64,000 nucleotides of DNA, taken from contig NC_057764.1 of assembly GCF_010389155.1 (NCBI RefSeq), forward strand, positions 10,168,001 to 10,232,000, in the 5' to 3' direction. The translations under genes and the position numbers were made by a program. Position 1 is the first letter of the stretch. Every line of letters starts with the position of its first letter. The notes under the pieces were generated by a model. The model did not search any database. It had not been told where the DNA came from and saw only the letters and a list, made by a program, of their open reading frames with translations. Origin of the DNA: Erigeron canadensis. Lineage: Eukaryota > Streptophyta > Magnoliopsida > Asterales > Asteraceae. Of the stretch, positions 12,059 to 22,183 are shown piece after piece.

Positions 12059-12838
12059 TTAAAGATTCACTTGAGTGGTGGTGATGAAATCGATCAGAAT
12101 TTGAGTTGTTTCATCTTTTAAAGCAAGAAACTTGACCCAAGTGTATCTAGAATAATCATCAATAATAACCAGAATATATCTCTTCCTGTTTCTGCTTTGT
12201 ACTTTCATAGGCCCACAAAGATCCATGTGAATCAAATGAAGAGGTGCCAAAGTGTGTGGAATTTTCTTTGGTTTATGAGAAGTCCTCTTGATCTTCCCAA
12301 CTGCATAAGAAGGACAGACATGCTCACTTTCATATTTGTAGTCAGGCAAGCCTTCAACAAGTTGCTTGTTGACTAATGCATTGAGGGTTTGATAATTCAA
12401 GTGAGAAAGCCTTCTGTGCCACAACCAAGAATTTTTCGATGTAGCTTTTGAAACAAGACAGATATTATCAGTTGGTTGGTTATCATCAAGATTAACTGTG
12501 AAAAGATTATCTTCACGATCTCCGCATAGGATATCAACTCCATCTAGAGTTTGGACTTTGCACAGAGATTGTCGAAAAAGAACTTGAAGATTGTTGTCAC
12601 AAAACTGTCCAACACTGAACAAGTTATGACTCAGGCCTTCAACATAATGAACTTTCTTGATGACAATTCCGTTTCTTTCAATCTCTCCATAACCTAGAAT
12701 TGGAGCGAAATTGTTGTTTCCGAAACGAACAGTTCCCATGAATCTTTCAACAAAATTCTTGAGCAATGATTTATTGCCAGTCATGTGTTTTGAACACCCG
12801 GAATCGAGTATCCATACACAGATGGTTATTTCCTGCAA
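12059..12838 (-). pseudogene. Copia-A1 pol: protease motif, pre-integrase and integrase N part
   Basis: A 259-codon frame. It starts with the aspartic protease signature WILDSGCSKHMTG and continues through GYGEIERNGIVIKKVHYVEG and LSHNLFSVGQFCDNNLQVLF. Next comes the zinc-binding region WLWHRRLSHLNYQTLNALV with CPSYAVGK, where the usual CPSC second Cys is Tyr, and then the integrase start HMDLCGPMKVQSRN and VIIDDYSRYTWVKF. It ends at a TAA (12059-12061) where A3 has CAA (Gln) in NLQLPVRYIRSDNG. Copia-A2 has the same stop at the same codon. The second catalytic Asp (RSDNGTEF) lies just beyond the stop and is intact. Confidence 0.92.
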
Positions 12839-13014
12839 ACAAAAATTTAACCGACTTTAGGTACCCACTTAAAGACGGGTCCTTTGTGGTTAGTTAATAC
12901 AGGCAGGGGGTATAACTTAGGAAATGCATACAAACATGCTTTCATGTCAACATACTTGTTAACAAGCACATTATCAACAAGCATATTTGGATTAAACAAT
13001 CGAATATTAATGCA

Positions 13015-14754
13015 TTAATCAAAAGTAACATGTTTACCAGCATTCAAACCATGCATCTGAAAACAAGAATTAACATTGTTTACAACATCACAAGGCCTAG
13101 CCTTGACACCATTAACATTGTTTAACACAGAGGACTCAAAAGATAAATTGTTTGACTCAACAGAAACATGCTTCTTCTTTCTACCATCTTTTCTTCTTCG
13201 CCTTTTCTTCTTTTTATCAACATTAGTGATCTTAGGTACTAATGACTTAGCTACCCATTTAGACTCACTAATCAAGCTCTTTCCACCTGTTGGATTGGCA
13301 TTAAGAAGATTACAATGAGAGTTTTGAAGCATTTTTATCTTTTTAGACTCTTTTGGAGGTGCGGAAACTTCTTGTTTCTTAGGTTTATCATGAGAAAACC
13401 AGCCATATCTATCCCTATATCTAGTTGCATTATTTGAAGCATCCCTAGTTAGCAAAACTGAGCTAGACTTAGACACTTTAGAATTTGAACTAGAATGAGG
13501 TCTAGACAAAGAAACATTTGAATTGATTTCCAGAAGTTTCACTTTGTTGTATTTTATTTTGGGATTGGTCTCATCTTGCTTGGTTTTAACATGCTTTTCT
13601 GAAGTAGGACACTCTGTTTTTAACTTATTGATTCTTGGTTTGGTGACAGTCTTTGGTTTAGTCTTGATGGGTTTGGAAGTAACCCGTTTCTTTGAATAAT
13701 ATGAAGTTGGAGCTTTGAAAAACGATTTTGAAGATTCCTTTTTTGATTCAACTTTGATTTTGGTAGATTCAATCTTTTTCTCAGTTTCAGAATCAAAAAC
13801 ATATTCTCCCTCCATGAATTTATCAAAATCAGATTTGTTGAATGATGAAATCGGAGAGAATTTTGAAAAATCAGGAGTTTTGTTTTCCAACTTCACACTA
13901 TTGATTGTCTCAGGAATAAAATCAACTTGAACTGATGCTTCTTTGGTTTTACAAGAAAATTGAGTAGAAGTATCAACACCTATACTAGCACAAGGCTTAG
14001 TGTGAACAACTAACTCTTCAGGAAACTCACAAGTGAAAAACCTAACGTAGTACCATATCAAAACTAAACTATGCTCAAGTTCGTCATTTGATAAATCAGA
14101 TTGCACATAATCATTAGCTATTGCAGTAGTAGTATTTCGACATGAATACTCAAAAGAATCAGTCAAGGTTTGGGTGGAGGAACCAGTAGATGAAACATAT
14201 GTAGTCTGAGTTGAATGGTCTACCAAGAGACTGAAATCAGTTTGTGTAGAAACATTCACACAAACTTTCTTGATATCAACAACAATTGATTCATTCTTTG
14301 AATTCGGACTTTGAGACTTTAGATTATTGATAAAGTTTTGTTGAGATTCCACCTTTTGTTGTAAACCTTATATTTGCTTTTCCAAAATTGTGGATGGAAC
14401 ATACACTTTAGTTGGTTTAGGTGGGGAAACGACAGACTCTTGGTTTTGAAAATTAGATGCAATCTCTTCCAATTCAAAAATTGAAGACTTTTTCATTTAG
14501 TAAGAAGTGTTGATGGCATCATAGTTAACCAAAAATTTATTGTTTTGAATTTTCTCAACTTCATCAGTCTCAAATTCGTCATCCAATAGACGTATGAATT
14601 GTTGAACCATACCAAGTCTCAAAAACTTTTCATCATACAAGGGTTCAATTTTTTCTTTGGCTTTTTGCAATGGAGTGATATTCTCAAATCCCAACCCAAG
14701 AAAAAGTTCCGATCTATCAATCTTTGACTTATTGAAATAGGTAGTGAAATCCAA
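13015..14754 (-). pseudogene. Copia-A1 gag C-terminal half (STQT repeats, basic tail)
   Basis: In element sense from 14754: a segment FNKSKIDRSELFLG, then ELEEIASNFQNQ, then the frame 14352-13015. That frame carries STQTDFSLLVDHSTQTTYVS and further STQT motifs, a Ser/Lys-rich stretch and a very basic block KKKKRRRRKDGRKKKHVSVE before HVTFD. Stops interrupt it at 14497-14499 and 14368-14370. It matches A2 25119-26470 and A3 50154-51854. The basic block may bind nucleic acid or act as a nuclear localisation signal (inference). I do not recognise a named domain here. Confidence 0.75.
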
Positions 14755-14763
14755 AAGAGGGTT

Positions 14764-15975
14764 TTATTCAACTTTGTACAACTTTTCTTGATAGAAAAGT
14801 ATATTCGTTTTATGTTCCTCAATTTGTTTTCCAAGATTTTCAATCTCAATGCCTTTTAAAAAACAGTTATGATTTAAATCAGAAACTTTTCTTTCAAATT
14901 CAATTGTTTTTGGTGTAGCTTCTTGAAGCTTTTTATTCAGAATATCAACATCCATTTGTCTCGCATTTGCACGAAGCCATTCATTTGTATTTTGAACTTC
15001 AAGATCTTGATTGGCCTTTTCAAGATCAAGAATGGTCTTTTCTAAATTATGACACTTTTCCAATAACTTAGAGTCAGGAGACGCATTCATTTCACATTCT
15101 TTGACCAACATTTTTTCTTTATAGTTTTGAAAATCTTGTTTCATAGCATCATACTCAAAAAGAAGTTTAGAGTTTTCTTCAAGAAGTTTTGTGTATTCCC
15201 TTTTTGAAAATACAATGCTATTTTTCAATTTCTTGTTTTTGTTGGCTAAAGAAGTGTAATGATTTGTCAGGTTTGATAGGGCAATTCTACAAGACTCTTT
15301 ATCCTTAATTGATGAAAAAGTAGAGTCGAGATTTACCTCATCATCGGGATATTCCTCGTCAGTGTTGTCAGCCTCCAGCATCTTATCTTTGCTCAACCTT
15401 GCCATAAAACATACATTAGCAGACAGATCTTCATCTTCATCATAAGTAAGCAAGAGCCACTTGTCATCTTCAGCAATCAAGGCTTGACCAGCTTCAACTT
15501 GCTTTGCCAGAAGCATCTTCTGCTTGTAGTATGCATAATCCTTTTTGCGAGGCAGTTTGCAATCCACAGCAAAATGACCAGGAAATCCACAGTTGTAACA
15601 CTTTTTGTCAGATGTCTTCTCTTTCTCCATTATTTGTTTCTCATTTTCTGCTTTCTTGTCTCTTTTGTTGGAAACAGTTATTTCACCTTGTTCAAAACTC
15701 TTGTGATGATATTGTTTCTTCTTTGGAAATGCACTTGTTGATGAAGTTCGAAGATTGTTGTTAGTTGGCCTCGCTTTGAAATATTTCTTCTTGAAATGCT
15801 TGGTAACAGCGGCAAGAGCTTGGTAGAATTCATCAGGAACACCATCTCTTGGAGCCAAGTAATCTTCTCCTTCCTCATCAGATGAAGAAACAATAGTCAT
15901 TTGTCTTTTAAGAGCCTCAGAAACCTTTCGTTCAACAACCAATGCCAAAGGATCAGTAGATACAACTTCTGGCAC
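14764..15975 (-). pseudogene. Copia-A1 gag: zinc knuckle and coiled coil
   Basis: A 403-codon frame: an EALKRQM acidic/linker stretch, KKKYFKARPTNNNLR, then a CCHC zinc knuckle CYNCGFPGHFAVDC (nucleocapsid, RNA binding; about residue 127). After that comes an acidic region (DDEDEDLSANVCFMA) and a long charged segment rich in Lys/Glu with heptad-like Leu spacing (KKLKNS...LLEENSKLLFEYDAM) that should form a coiled coil. It ends at a TAA at 14764-14766 where A2 and A3 read Gln (VEQNPLLDF). The frame is shifted relative to the N-terminal part near 15975 by one lost G. Confidence 0.88.
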
Positions 15976-16639
15976 TTTGTTGAATGAATTTTTGTTAGAA
16001 CTTTGCTCTCATTCAACTTGAAAGATTCATAAAGAGTATGAATGGTGAATTTGGTCAGATCTGGATGTTGCTTTATTGGGTTCCATAATCTTCCCATTCG
16101 GGACCAAGTGCTTTGATAAACTTGATGTTCAACTCAATTTCAGTTTTCTTGACCTTGTTCTTTCTCAGTTCATTGATCACATTGCAAAATCTGTAGTAGA
16201 CGGACTCAAGAGATTCATTTGGAGATTTTTGAAAATTGTCAAATTCGGTTAAGACATTTGTCAGTCGAATTGTTGAAGTTACATCAGAACCTTCCATTTG
16301 TCTAGCAACTTCATCCCAAATCTCCTTTGCTGTGTCGTAAGAATCAACTGAGCCATAGATCTCATCAGGAAGTGCTTGGTACAAGCATGACCTAGCTCTG
16401 TTGTCAGCAGCAGTACGATCTCTTTGTTCGGCGTTCAAAAGATCAGGAGTCAAAATAGTACGGGTAGTGGGATGACGATGCATAGCCAGTCCATTGATGA
16501 TTGAGTCCTTAAGCATGTGACCATTTGTCTGACGCTCAATGTAATCCAGGAACCTTTTCTTCCAAAGTCCATAATTACCACGGTAAAGAACTGGTGGTCT
16601 TGTATCAGTACCCAGAGACAATGCTTCACGAGTAGTCAT
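15976..16639 (-). pseudogene. Copia-A1 gag N-terminal domain
   Basis: It starts ATG at 16639 with MTTREALSLGTDTRPPVLYR and NYGLWKKRFLDYIERQTNGH. It continues with the UBN2-type copia gag core (IWDEVARQMEG, TNVLTEFDNFQKSPNESLES, YYRFCNVINELRKNKVKK, IKFIKALGPEWEDYG). Two bases are lost near 16073, ending the frame early; the sequence resumes in another frame (TIHTLYESFKLNESKVL), and a further base loss restores the frame of 15975. The start is supported by the same ATG in A2 (22184) and A3 (53690), each just after the leader repeats. Confidence 0.88.
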
Positions 16640-17829
16640 TTGAATTTGATTTGAATTGAGAATTGAATTGTTTTTGAAGAAATTAGGAAACTTATGAAAC
16701 GATCTAATTTGGAATGAAATGTAACGATCTGAATTTGAAATGAAAAAAAACGATTTGATTTGGTGTAAGTATGAAACGATCTGAATTGGAGTGAAAATGA
16801 AACGATCTAAATTGAATGAAAAATGAAACGATTTGTTTTGGAGTAAGAATGAAACGATCTAATCTGGGATTACAATGAAACGATCTATTTTGAAGTAAGA
16901 ATGAAACGATCTGATCGTAAAAACGATTTTCAGTAGAAGGAAAAATTCTAAGTATTCTAAAATGATTTGGGCAGAGTTTTGGTATGAACTGGAATGTAAT
17001 GAATTGAGCAAAACCAATCACGAAGATCAGTTACCCAAAAGTAGTATGATTTCTAAACACAACTCTTCAGGAATTACTTCAAACCAAAAAAATTCAGTTG
17101 ATACTTGAAACGATCTAAAAGAGATCGTTCTAGTTTCTAAGAGAACTGAAATGATCTAAAAGAGATCGTTTTGGATTCTCTTCAGAATTTTTCAATAACT
17201 TGTTTATCTTTCAAGAATTGAATTGACCAAAACCAATCCAAAGGATCAGTTAGCCACAATCAACTCTTATCTCAACAACCACACTTGTCAAAACGATCAA
17301 AATTTGAATCGTTTGACACTCCACAATACTGATATGAAAGTATGAAGAAAAGAAAAACTGAAACGATCTAATTAAGATCATTTTAGCTTTACACAGTCGT
17401 CTTCAACCTCTGAACATGAACAACTCCATTGACGATATTTAAAACTTCAATATCTTTTGATTTTCTGAGAATTGGAACATGAAACCACTTGCAAACAGTT
17501 TGTTTTCACCTCAACAATGATCCGATTAACAACACTTAGCTTATAACACAACAGAATCAAATCCCAAATTTTAGCGCCAAAAAACTCAAAATTTGAACTT
17601 TTGATCCAGATTGAATTAGAACATGAAACTTGAGAGGATTATGTTATTAACTATGAGGAATCGAACGGTGAACAAACATCTGTGATTTTATGTGATTTTA
17701 GAGGTTAATTTCTGAATTTTCAGTGAGAAAAAAAAACGACGAACAGAAACAGAAAACAAACAGAATTAAAGGTGATTTGTGATGAGATGTGATCGAATTC
17801 AGTTATGGATCGAGATCAGAACGATGTTT
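16640..17829 (-). other. Copia-A1 leader with 26-bp GATCGTTTCA array
   Basis: About 1.2 kb between primer site and gag ATG. Near gag (about 16695-16920) the core GATCGTTTCA (TGAAACGATC on the plus strand) recurs every 26 bp, with scattered extra copies out to 17400. From about 16700 to 17480 the sequence is nearly identical to the A2 leader. A 105-codon open frame here (16704-17021) is a by-product of the repeats; I do not call it a gene. Confidence 0.8.
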
Positions 17830-17841
17830 GCTCTGATACCA
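17830..17841 (-). promoter_or_regulatory. Primer binding site of Copia-A1
   Basis: TGGTATCAGAGC in element sense, two bases after the 5' LTR. It matches the 3' end of plant initiator Met-tRNA, the usual primer of copia elements. Confidence 0.93.
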
Positions 17842-17843
17842 AA

Positions 17844-18165
17844 TGTAATCAACACGATTTTTTCAACCGAATTCACATCAACAATGGTGTTTGGTTAGTG
17901 TGTGTGTTTTTGGTGTTTGTGTGTGTATTGAGAGAGAATTGGAATCAAGAGTGTGATATTCAGATGTAATTGTATGAAGAATATGTTGTTAATCTGCCAA
18001 AGTTATAATTTCTAAGGATTTGAGGGCTATTTATAGTCTAAACTATCTAACTATGCTAATTAACACTATTAGCCCCTCAACCTTAGAAATTATCAACTCA
18101 TGACTTAACAACAAGTAAGTCCATAACTTAAAATACAATGTATCACTATTTTTGGATTTCTAACA
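17844..18165 (-). repeat. Copia-A1 5' LTR
   Basis: 322 bp, TG...CA ends, followed by TSD AATAT at 18166-18170. It holds a TATA box flanked by a perfect 13-bp inverted repeat (ATAATTTCTAAGG ... CCTTAGAAATTAT). This promoter drives element transcription. Confidence 0.95.
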
Positions 18166-18170
18166 AATAT

Positions 18171-18876
18171 CAATATGCTTGGTGACCTTATGCATGACAG
18201 GGTTATTTGTAATGTCTATAGCTGACTTATTGTCTATTCTAATAGGACTATCAAGAAAATCCATACCGTAGTCACGAAGTTGTTGCTGAATCCACAATAC
18301 CTGGGAACAACAGCTACCAGCAGCTATATACTCTGCCTGACATGAAGACTGAGCAACACATGTCTGCTTCTTGCACTGCCACGATACTAATCTTCCTCCT
18401 AACAACTGACAACCTCCAGTCGTAGACTTTCTGTCATTGTTACAACCGCCAAAGTCCGAATTAGTATATGCAACAAAATCAAACGTACCTCCCATTGGAT
18501 ACCATAGACCAAGCCCTTGGTTTACCTTAAGATAACGTAGAATACGTTTTGCTGCAGTCAAGTGTGACTCTTTCGGACTAGCTTGAAATCTAGCGCAAAG
18601 ACAAACAACGAACATAATATCTGGACGCGAAGCAGTCAGATACATCAATGAGCCAATAATAGCACGATAATAAGTTGCATCCACAAGTTCATCTTTCGGA
18701 TCAAGAACCCCTAAACCATGATTTTGTTGAATAGGAGTACCATATGTCTTGGACTCTAGCATTTGAAACCTTTCCAAGATGTCATCGACATACTTAGACT
18801 GGTGAATAAAGAATCCATCTTTCCTTTGATCTACTTGTAGTCCGAGTAAAAATTGTAATTCCCCCATAACACTCAT
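18171..18876 (-). pseudogene. Copia-B pol: RT C-terminus and RNase H
   Basis: The frame reads MSVMGELQFLLGLQVDQRKD, FIHQSKYVDDILERFQM, YRAIIGSLMYLTASRPDIMF, then RNase H with YTNSDFGGCNNDRKSTTGGC, CQAEYIAAGSCCSQVLWIQQ, IRIDNKSAIDITNNPVMH and KHIDI. The Asp after YTNS (normally DAD) is changed, with S-D-F in place of D-A-D. The frame runs into the Copia-A1 LTR at 18165 and resumes at 1174. It belongs to a different copia lineage from Copia-A, judged by the HIDIRHHF/LLNGMK tail and MGELQFFLGLQV-like box. Confidence 0.9.
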
Positions 18877-19280
18877 TTCAAATACATTTTACATGCTCAT
18901 TTCAAACTCTTTGCACATCTTTATATTAGATGAACCAAAAATGATATCATCGACGTAAACTTGGACAATCAGATAATCTCGCTTCTTCCACTTGATAAAT
19001 AATGTGTTGTCTATCGATCCTTTTGTAAATCCGTTTGTCAACAAATGTGTTGACAACTTCTCATACCAAACTCTGGGTGCTTGATCCAATCCATAAAAAG
19101 CCTTATCCAAACGATATGCTCTTCTTTGATAATTCGGATCTTCAAACCCCGGTGGTTGGTGAACATACACTTCTTCTTTGACTTCACCTTATAAGAAGGC
19201 ACTCTTAACGTCTAACTGATACACCTTTATACCTTTGAAACTTGCATAGGCTAAAAGTAACCTTATAGCTTCAATCCTAG
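18877..19280 (-). pseudogene. Copia-B pol: central reverse transcriptase
   Basis: In element sense: TRIEAIRLLLAYASFKGIKV, YQLDVKSAFL, a stop (TAA near 19188), then GEVKEEVYVHQPPGFEDPNY, LDKAFYGLDQAPRVWYEKL, TNGFTKGSIDNTLF and the catalytic [10 protein letters not shown] (YVDD at 18946-18957). The usual N-terminal third of RT is absent: the gag-side sequence VDIGEMGMSY joins directly to TRIEAIRL near 19280. A frame break near 18885 separates it from the RNase H part. Confidence 0.88.
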
Positions 19281-20655
19281 TAACTCATACCCATTTCACC
19301 AATATCGACCTTTTCAGTAAGCTGTGTTAGAGACTCAGTATAATTATCATTGAATGGACCTCTAACCTCATTATAACTCATACCCAAACCACTTTTATCT
19401 TTTGAATCCCGTGGTACAGGTTTTTGCATCTGCATTGATCTTATTAAATCAGATCCCCTAATTTGATTTAGTCTTGTATTAAGCTTAACTATCTCCAACT
19501 TTGCATCAACCAATTCTTTCTACTTTTTAGAAAAGTCTTCAGTTAGTTGAGCGTATTGTTCATTTCCCACTTTTTCCATCAAGACTGACTCTTTTAATTT
19601 TTCTTTTAATGCAAGAATATCCTTATTAGATGCACGAATCTTATCTTGATAAAGACTTTCTTGTTTTACCAATCCAGAATTTTTGGCAAACAAAGAGTCG
19701 TTTTCTTTTTTAAACATATTGTTCTGACTAGTTAGGTTAATAACTGACTTATTCAAAATAAACACCTCAAGTTTCAAATCTGACACCATTTTACAAACGT
19801 CAATCATAGAAGACAACGAACAAGATACCTTCTGATCTGCAGCCTTGCAATCTGCCATGTATGCAACAAAGTCTTCAGTTGTCATATATTCAGGTATCAC
19901 GAAGTTCTTCATTTGTTCTTCAATGCTCTTCATAGAAATGTCATCAACAGGTTTCGATGTCTCTTCCTTTTCTTCAGATGCTTTCACTGCTGTCATTTGT
20001 TCACTCTCAGATCTTACAGTCTCAACAACATTACATACATTCTTATGAACTATCTCAGATGCACTTTCTTCACTTGAGTATACAGCATAATCAATTGTTC
20101 CAGCTACCTCATCATTTAATTCTACTATGTAGGCATGATTCGAGGTATCATCGGATTGTGTATCCCATTGATAAGTACCATCTGGATTCTGAACAACAAC
20201 AACCTTTGACTCCGAAAATGGTGACGAAACTGGCTGTTGTGGAGTAGCAGGATATGTAATCATTGCTTGCGTTTTATGATTACTCGGAGTAATACCGCCT
20301 TGATTGTAATTTTGACGACCAGCAACGGTATTATCAATCCTCTTAGGTCGTTGACACTCTCTTGCAAAGTGACCAAATCCATCGCAGTTATAACATTTCA
20401 CCTTGGATTTGTCAAAGCCTTTAGTACCATTACCTATAGGTCTCCCAGTTCTCTGAGTGAATCTTCTGACCTTAATAGTGAGCATAGCTAGCTGCCATTG
20501 TAGATCCATTTTTTCCAAATCATCAGGATCTATTGATTATAATCCTCATCAATTACTGCAGGATCAGTAATCTTTCCTCCGATAAATGCTTCATGAGCAT
20601 TACAAAAAGCTGAGTAAACACTCATTCTACCTTCTGCAGAACTCATACTCATTGG
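19281..20655 (-). pseudogene. Copia-B gag C-terminal half with zinc knuckle
   Basis: From the break at 20655 it reads SMSSAEGRMSVYSAFCNAHE and [19 protein letters not shown]. After a frameshift near 20520 it continues with [20 protein letters not shown] and a CCHC knuckle [14 protein letters not shown] (about 20345-20400). Then come a Gln/Thr/Pro-rich stretch, an acidic stretch ([20 protein letters not shown]) and a predicted coiled coil ([20 protein letters not shown]). A stop near 19520 is followed by DAKLEIVKLNTRLNQIRGSD. The N half continues at 33139 beyond Copia-A2. Confidence 0.87.
20651..20655. repeat. TSD ATTGG of Copia-A2 (left copy; mate 33139-33143)
   Basis: ATTGG precedes the LTR start at 20656 and follows the LTR end at 33138. 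Copia-B gag reads on across it. Confidence 0.95.
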
Positions 20656-20979
20656 TGTTAGAAATCCAAAAATAGTGATACATTATAATTTAAGTTATGG
20701 ACTTACTTGTTGTTAAGTCATGTATTGATGATTTCTAAGGTTGAGGGGTTAATTGTGATAATTAGCATAGTTGGTTAGTTTAGAATATAAATAGCTCTCA
20801 ATTCCTTAGAAATCATAACATTGGCATAACCTGATCATAACCTTGACATACCATTACACCTGAATAACACACACTTGATCCCAATTCTCTTTCAACACAC
20901 ACACAAACACCAAGAACACACACACACACTAAACCGCCATTGTTGATGTGAATTCGAGTGATACAATCGTGTTGTTACA
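20656..20979 (+). repeat. Copia-A2 5' LTR
   Basis: It starts TGTTAGAAATCC and ends GTGTTGTTACA. A 13-bp inverted repeat (20728-20740 and 20804-20816) surrounds the TATA box. The R/U5 side holds an ACACAC-rich tract of variable length. Confidence 0.95.
20786..20794 (+). promoter_or_regulatory. TATA box of Copia-A2 5' LTR
   Basis: TATAAATAG, in the position expected for the LTR promoter and conserved in all Copia-A LTRs (32941-32949 in the 3' LTR). It lies in the loop of the 13-bp inverted repeat. Confidence 0.75.
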
Positions 20980-20981
20980 TG

Positions 20982-20993
20982 TGGTATCAGAGC
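20982..20993 (+). promoter_or_regulatory. Primer binding site of Copia-A2
   Basis: TGGTATCAGAGC two bases after the 5' LTR; complementary to initiator Met-tRNA. Confidence 0.93.
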
Positions 20994-22183
20994 AAAACAT
21001 CGTTTTGATCTCGATCCATAACTGAATTCAATCACAATTCATCAAACAATCACCTTTTAATTATGTTTTTAATCCTGTTTTTGTTCGTTTTTTTTAATCA
21101 CTGAAAATTGAAAAATAACCTCTCAAATCACATAAAATCACAAATGTTTGTTCACCGTTCGATTCCTTATAGTTAACTACATAATCCTCTCAAGTTTCGT
21201 GTTCTAATTCGATCTGGATCAAAAGTTCAGATTTTGAGTTTTTGGCGCTAAAATTTGGGATTTGATTCTGTTTTGTTATAAGTTGAATTGTGTTAATCGC
21301 ATCGTTGCTAAGGTGAAAACAAACTGTTTGCAAGTGGTTTCATGTTCCAATTCTCAGAAAATCAAAAGATATTGAAGTTTTAAATATCATCAATGGAGTT
21401 GTTCATGTTCAGAGGTTGAAGACGACTGTGTAAAGCTAAAATGATCTTAATTAGATCGTTTCAGTTTTTCTTTTCTTCATACTTTCATATCAGTATTGTG
21501 GAGTGTCAAACGATTCAAATTTTGATCGTTTTGACAAGTGTGGTTGTTGAGATAAGAGTTGATTGTGGCTAACTGATCCTTTGGATTGGTTTTGGTCAAT
21601 TCAATTCTTGAAAGATAAACAAGTTATTGAAAAATTCTGAAGAGAATCCAAAACGATCTCTTTTAGATCATTTCAGTTCTCTTAGAAACTAGAACGATCT
21701 CTTTTAGATCGTTTCAAGTATCAACTGAATTTTTTTTGGTTTGAAGTAATTCCTGAAGAGTTGTGTTTAGAAATCATACTACTTTTGGGTAACTGATCTT
21801 CGTGATTGGTTTTGCTCAATTCATTACATTCCAGTTCATACCAAAACTCTGCCCAAATCATTTTAGAATACTTAGAATTTTTCCTTCTACTGAAAATCGT
21901 TTTTACGATCAGATCGTTTCATTCTTACTTCAAAATAGATCGTTTCATTGTAATCCCAGATTAGATCGTTTCATTCTTACTCCAAAACAAATCGTTTCAT
22001 TTTTCATTCAATTTAGATCGTTTCATTTTCACTCCAATTCAGATCGTTTCATACTTACACCAAATCAAATCGTTTTTTTTCATTTCAAATTCAGATCGTT
22101 ACATTTCATTCCAAATTAGATCGTTTCATAAGTTTCCTAATTTCTTCAAAAACAATTCAATTCTCAATTCAAATCAAATTCAA
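20994..22183 (+). other. Copia-A2 leader
   Basis: Non-coding 1.2-kb leader. From about 21330 on it is almost identical to the A1 leader. The segment 21905-22130 holds the strict 26-bp array. A 105-codon open frame (21802-22119) spans the array but has no independent support as a gene. Confidence 0.8.
21905..22130 (+). repeat. 26-bp periodic GATCGTTTCA array in leader
   Basis: The core GATCG(TTTCA) begins at 21912, 21938, 21964, 21990, 22016, 22042, 22068, 22094 and 22119. That is seven intervals of exactly 26 bp and one of 25. The core is conserved while the intervening 16 bp drift (ACTCCAAA-like). It ends 54 bp before the gag ATG. Confidence 0.9.

Larger units (their letters stand above)
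1175..18165 (-). mobile_element. Copia-A1: Ty1/copia LTR retrotransposon inserted in Copia-B
   Basis: The element has 322-bp LTRs at both ends, TSD AATAT, a primer site next to the 5' LTR (17830-17841) and a polypurine tract next to the 3' LTR (1497-1507). In element sense the order is LTR, 1.2-kb leader, gag, protease, integrase, RT, RNase H, 2.7-kb 3' non-coding region, LTR. The LTRs differ at about seven sites, roughly 2 percent, so insertion was fairly recent. The apparent 17-kb length is inflated by a duplicated block around the N gap; without it the element is about 11.6 kb, like Copia-A2. Gag and pol carry stops and frameshifts. Confidence 0.93.

Noticed and set aside
21802..22119. 105-codon open frame in the A2 leader, identical in A1 (16704-17021)
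   Set aside because: The whole leader is nearly identical between A1 and A2, so the identity says nothing about coding. The 26-bp unit happens to be open in all frames, and the A3 leader has spacings that would break the frame.
21905..22130. CRISPR-like array (short repeats at constant spacing)
   Set aside because: Plant retrotransposon context, repeats are not palindromic CRISPR repeats, and the spacers are drifted versions of each other.
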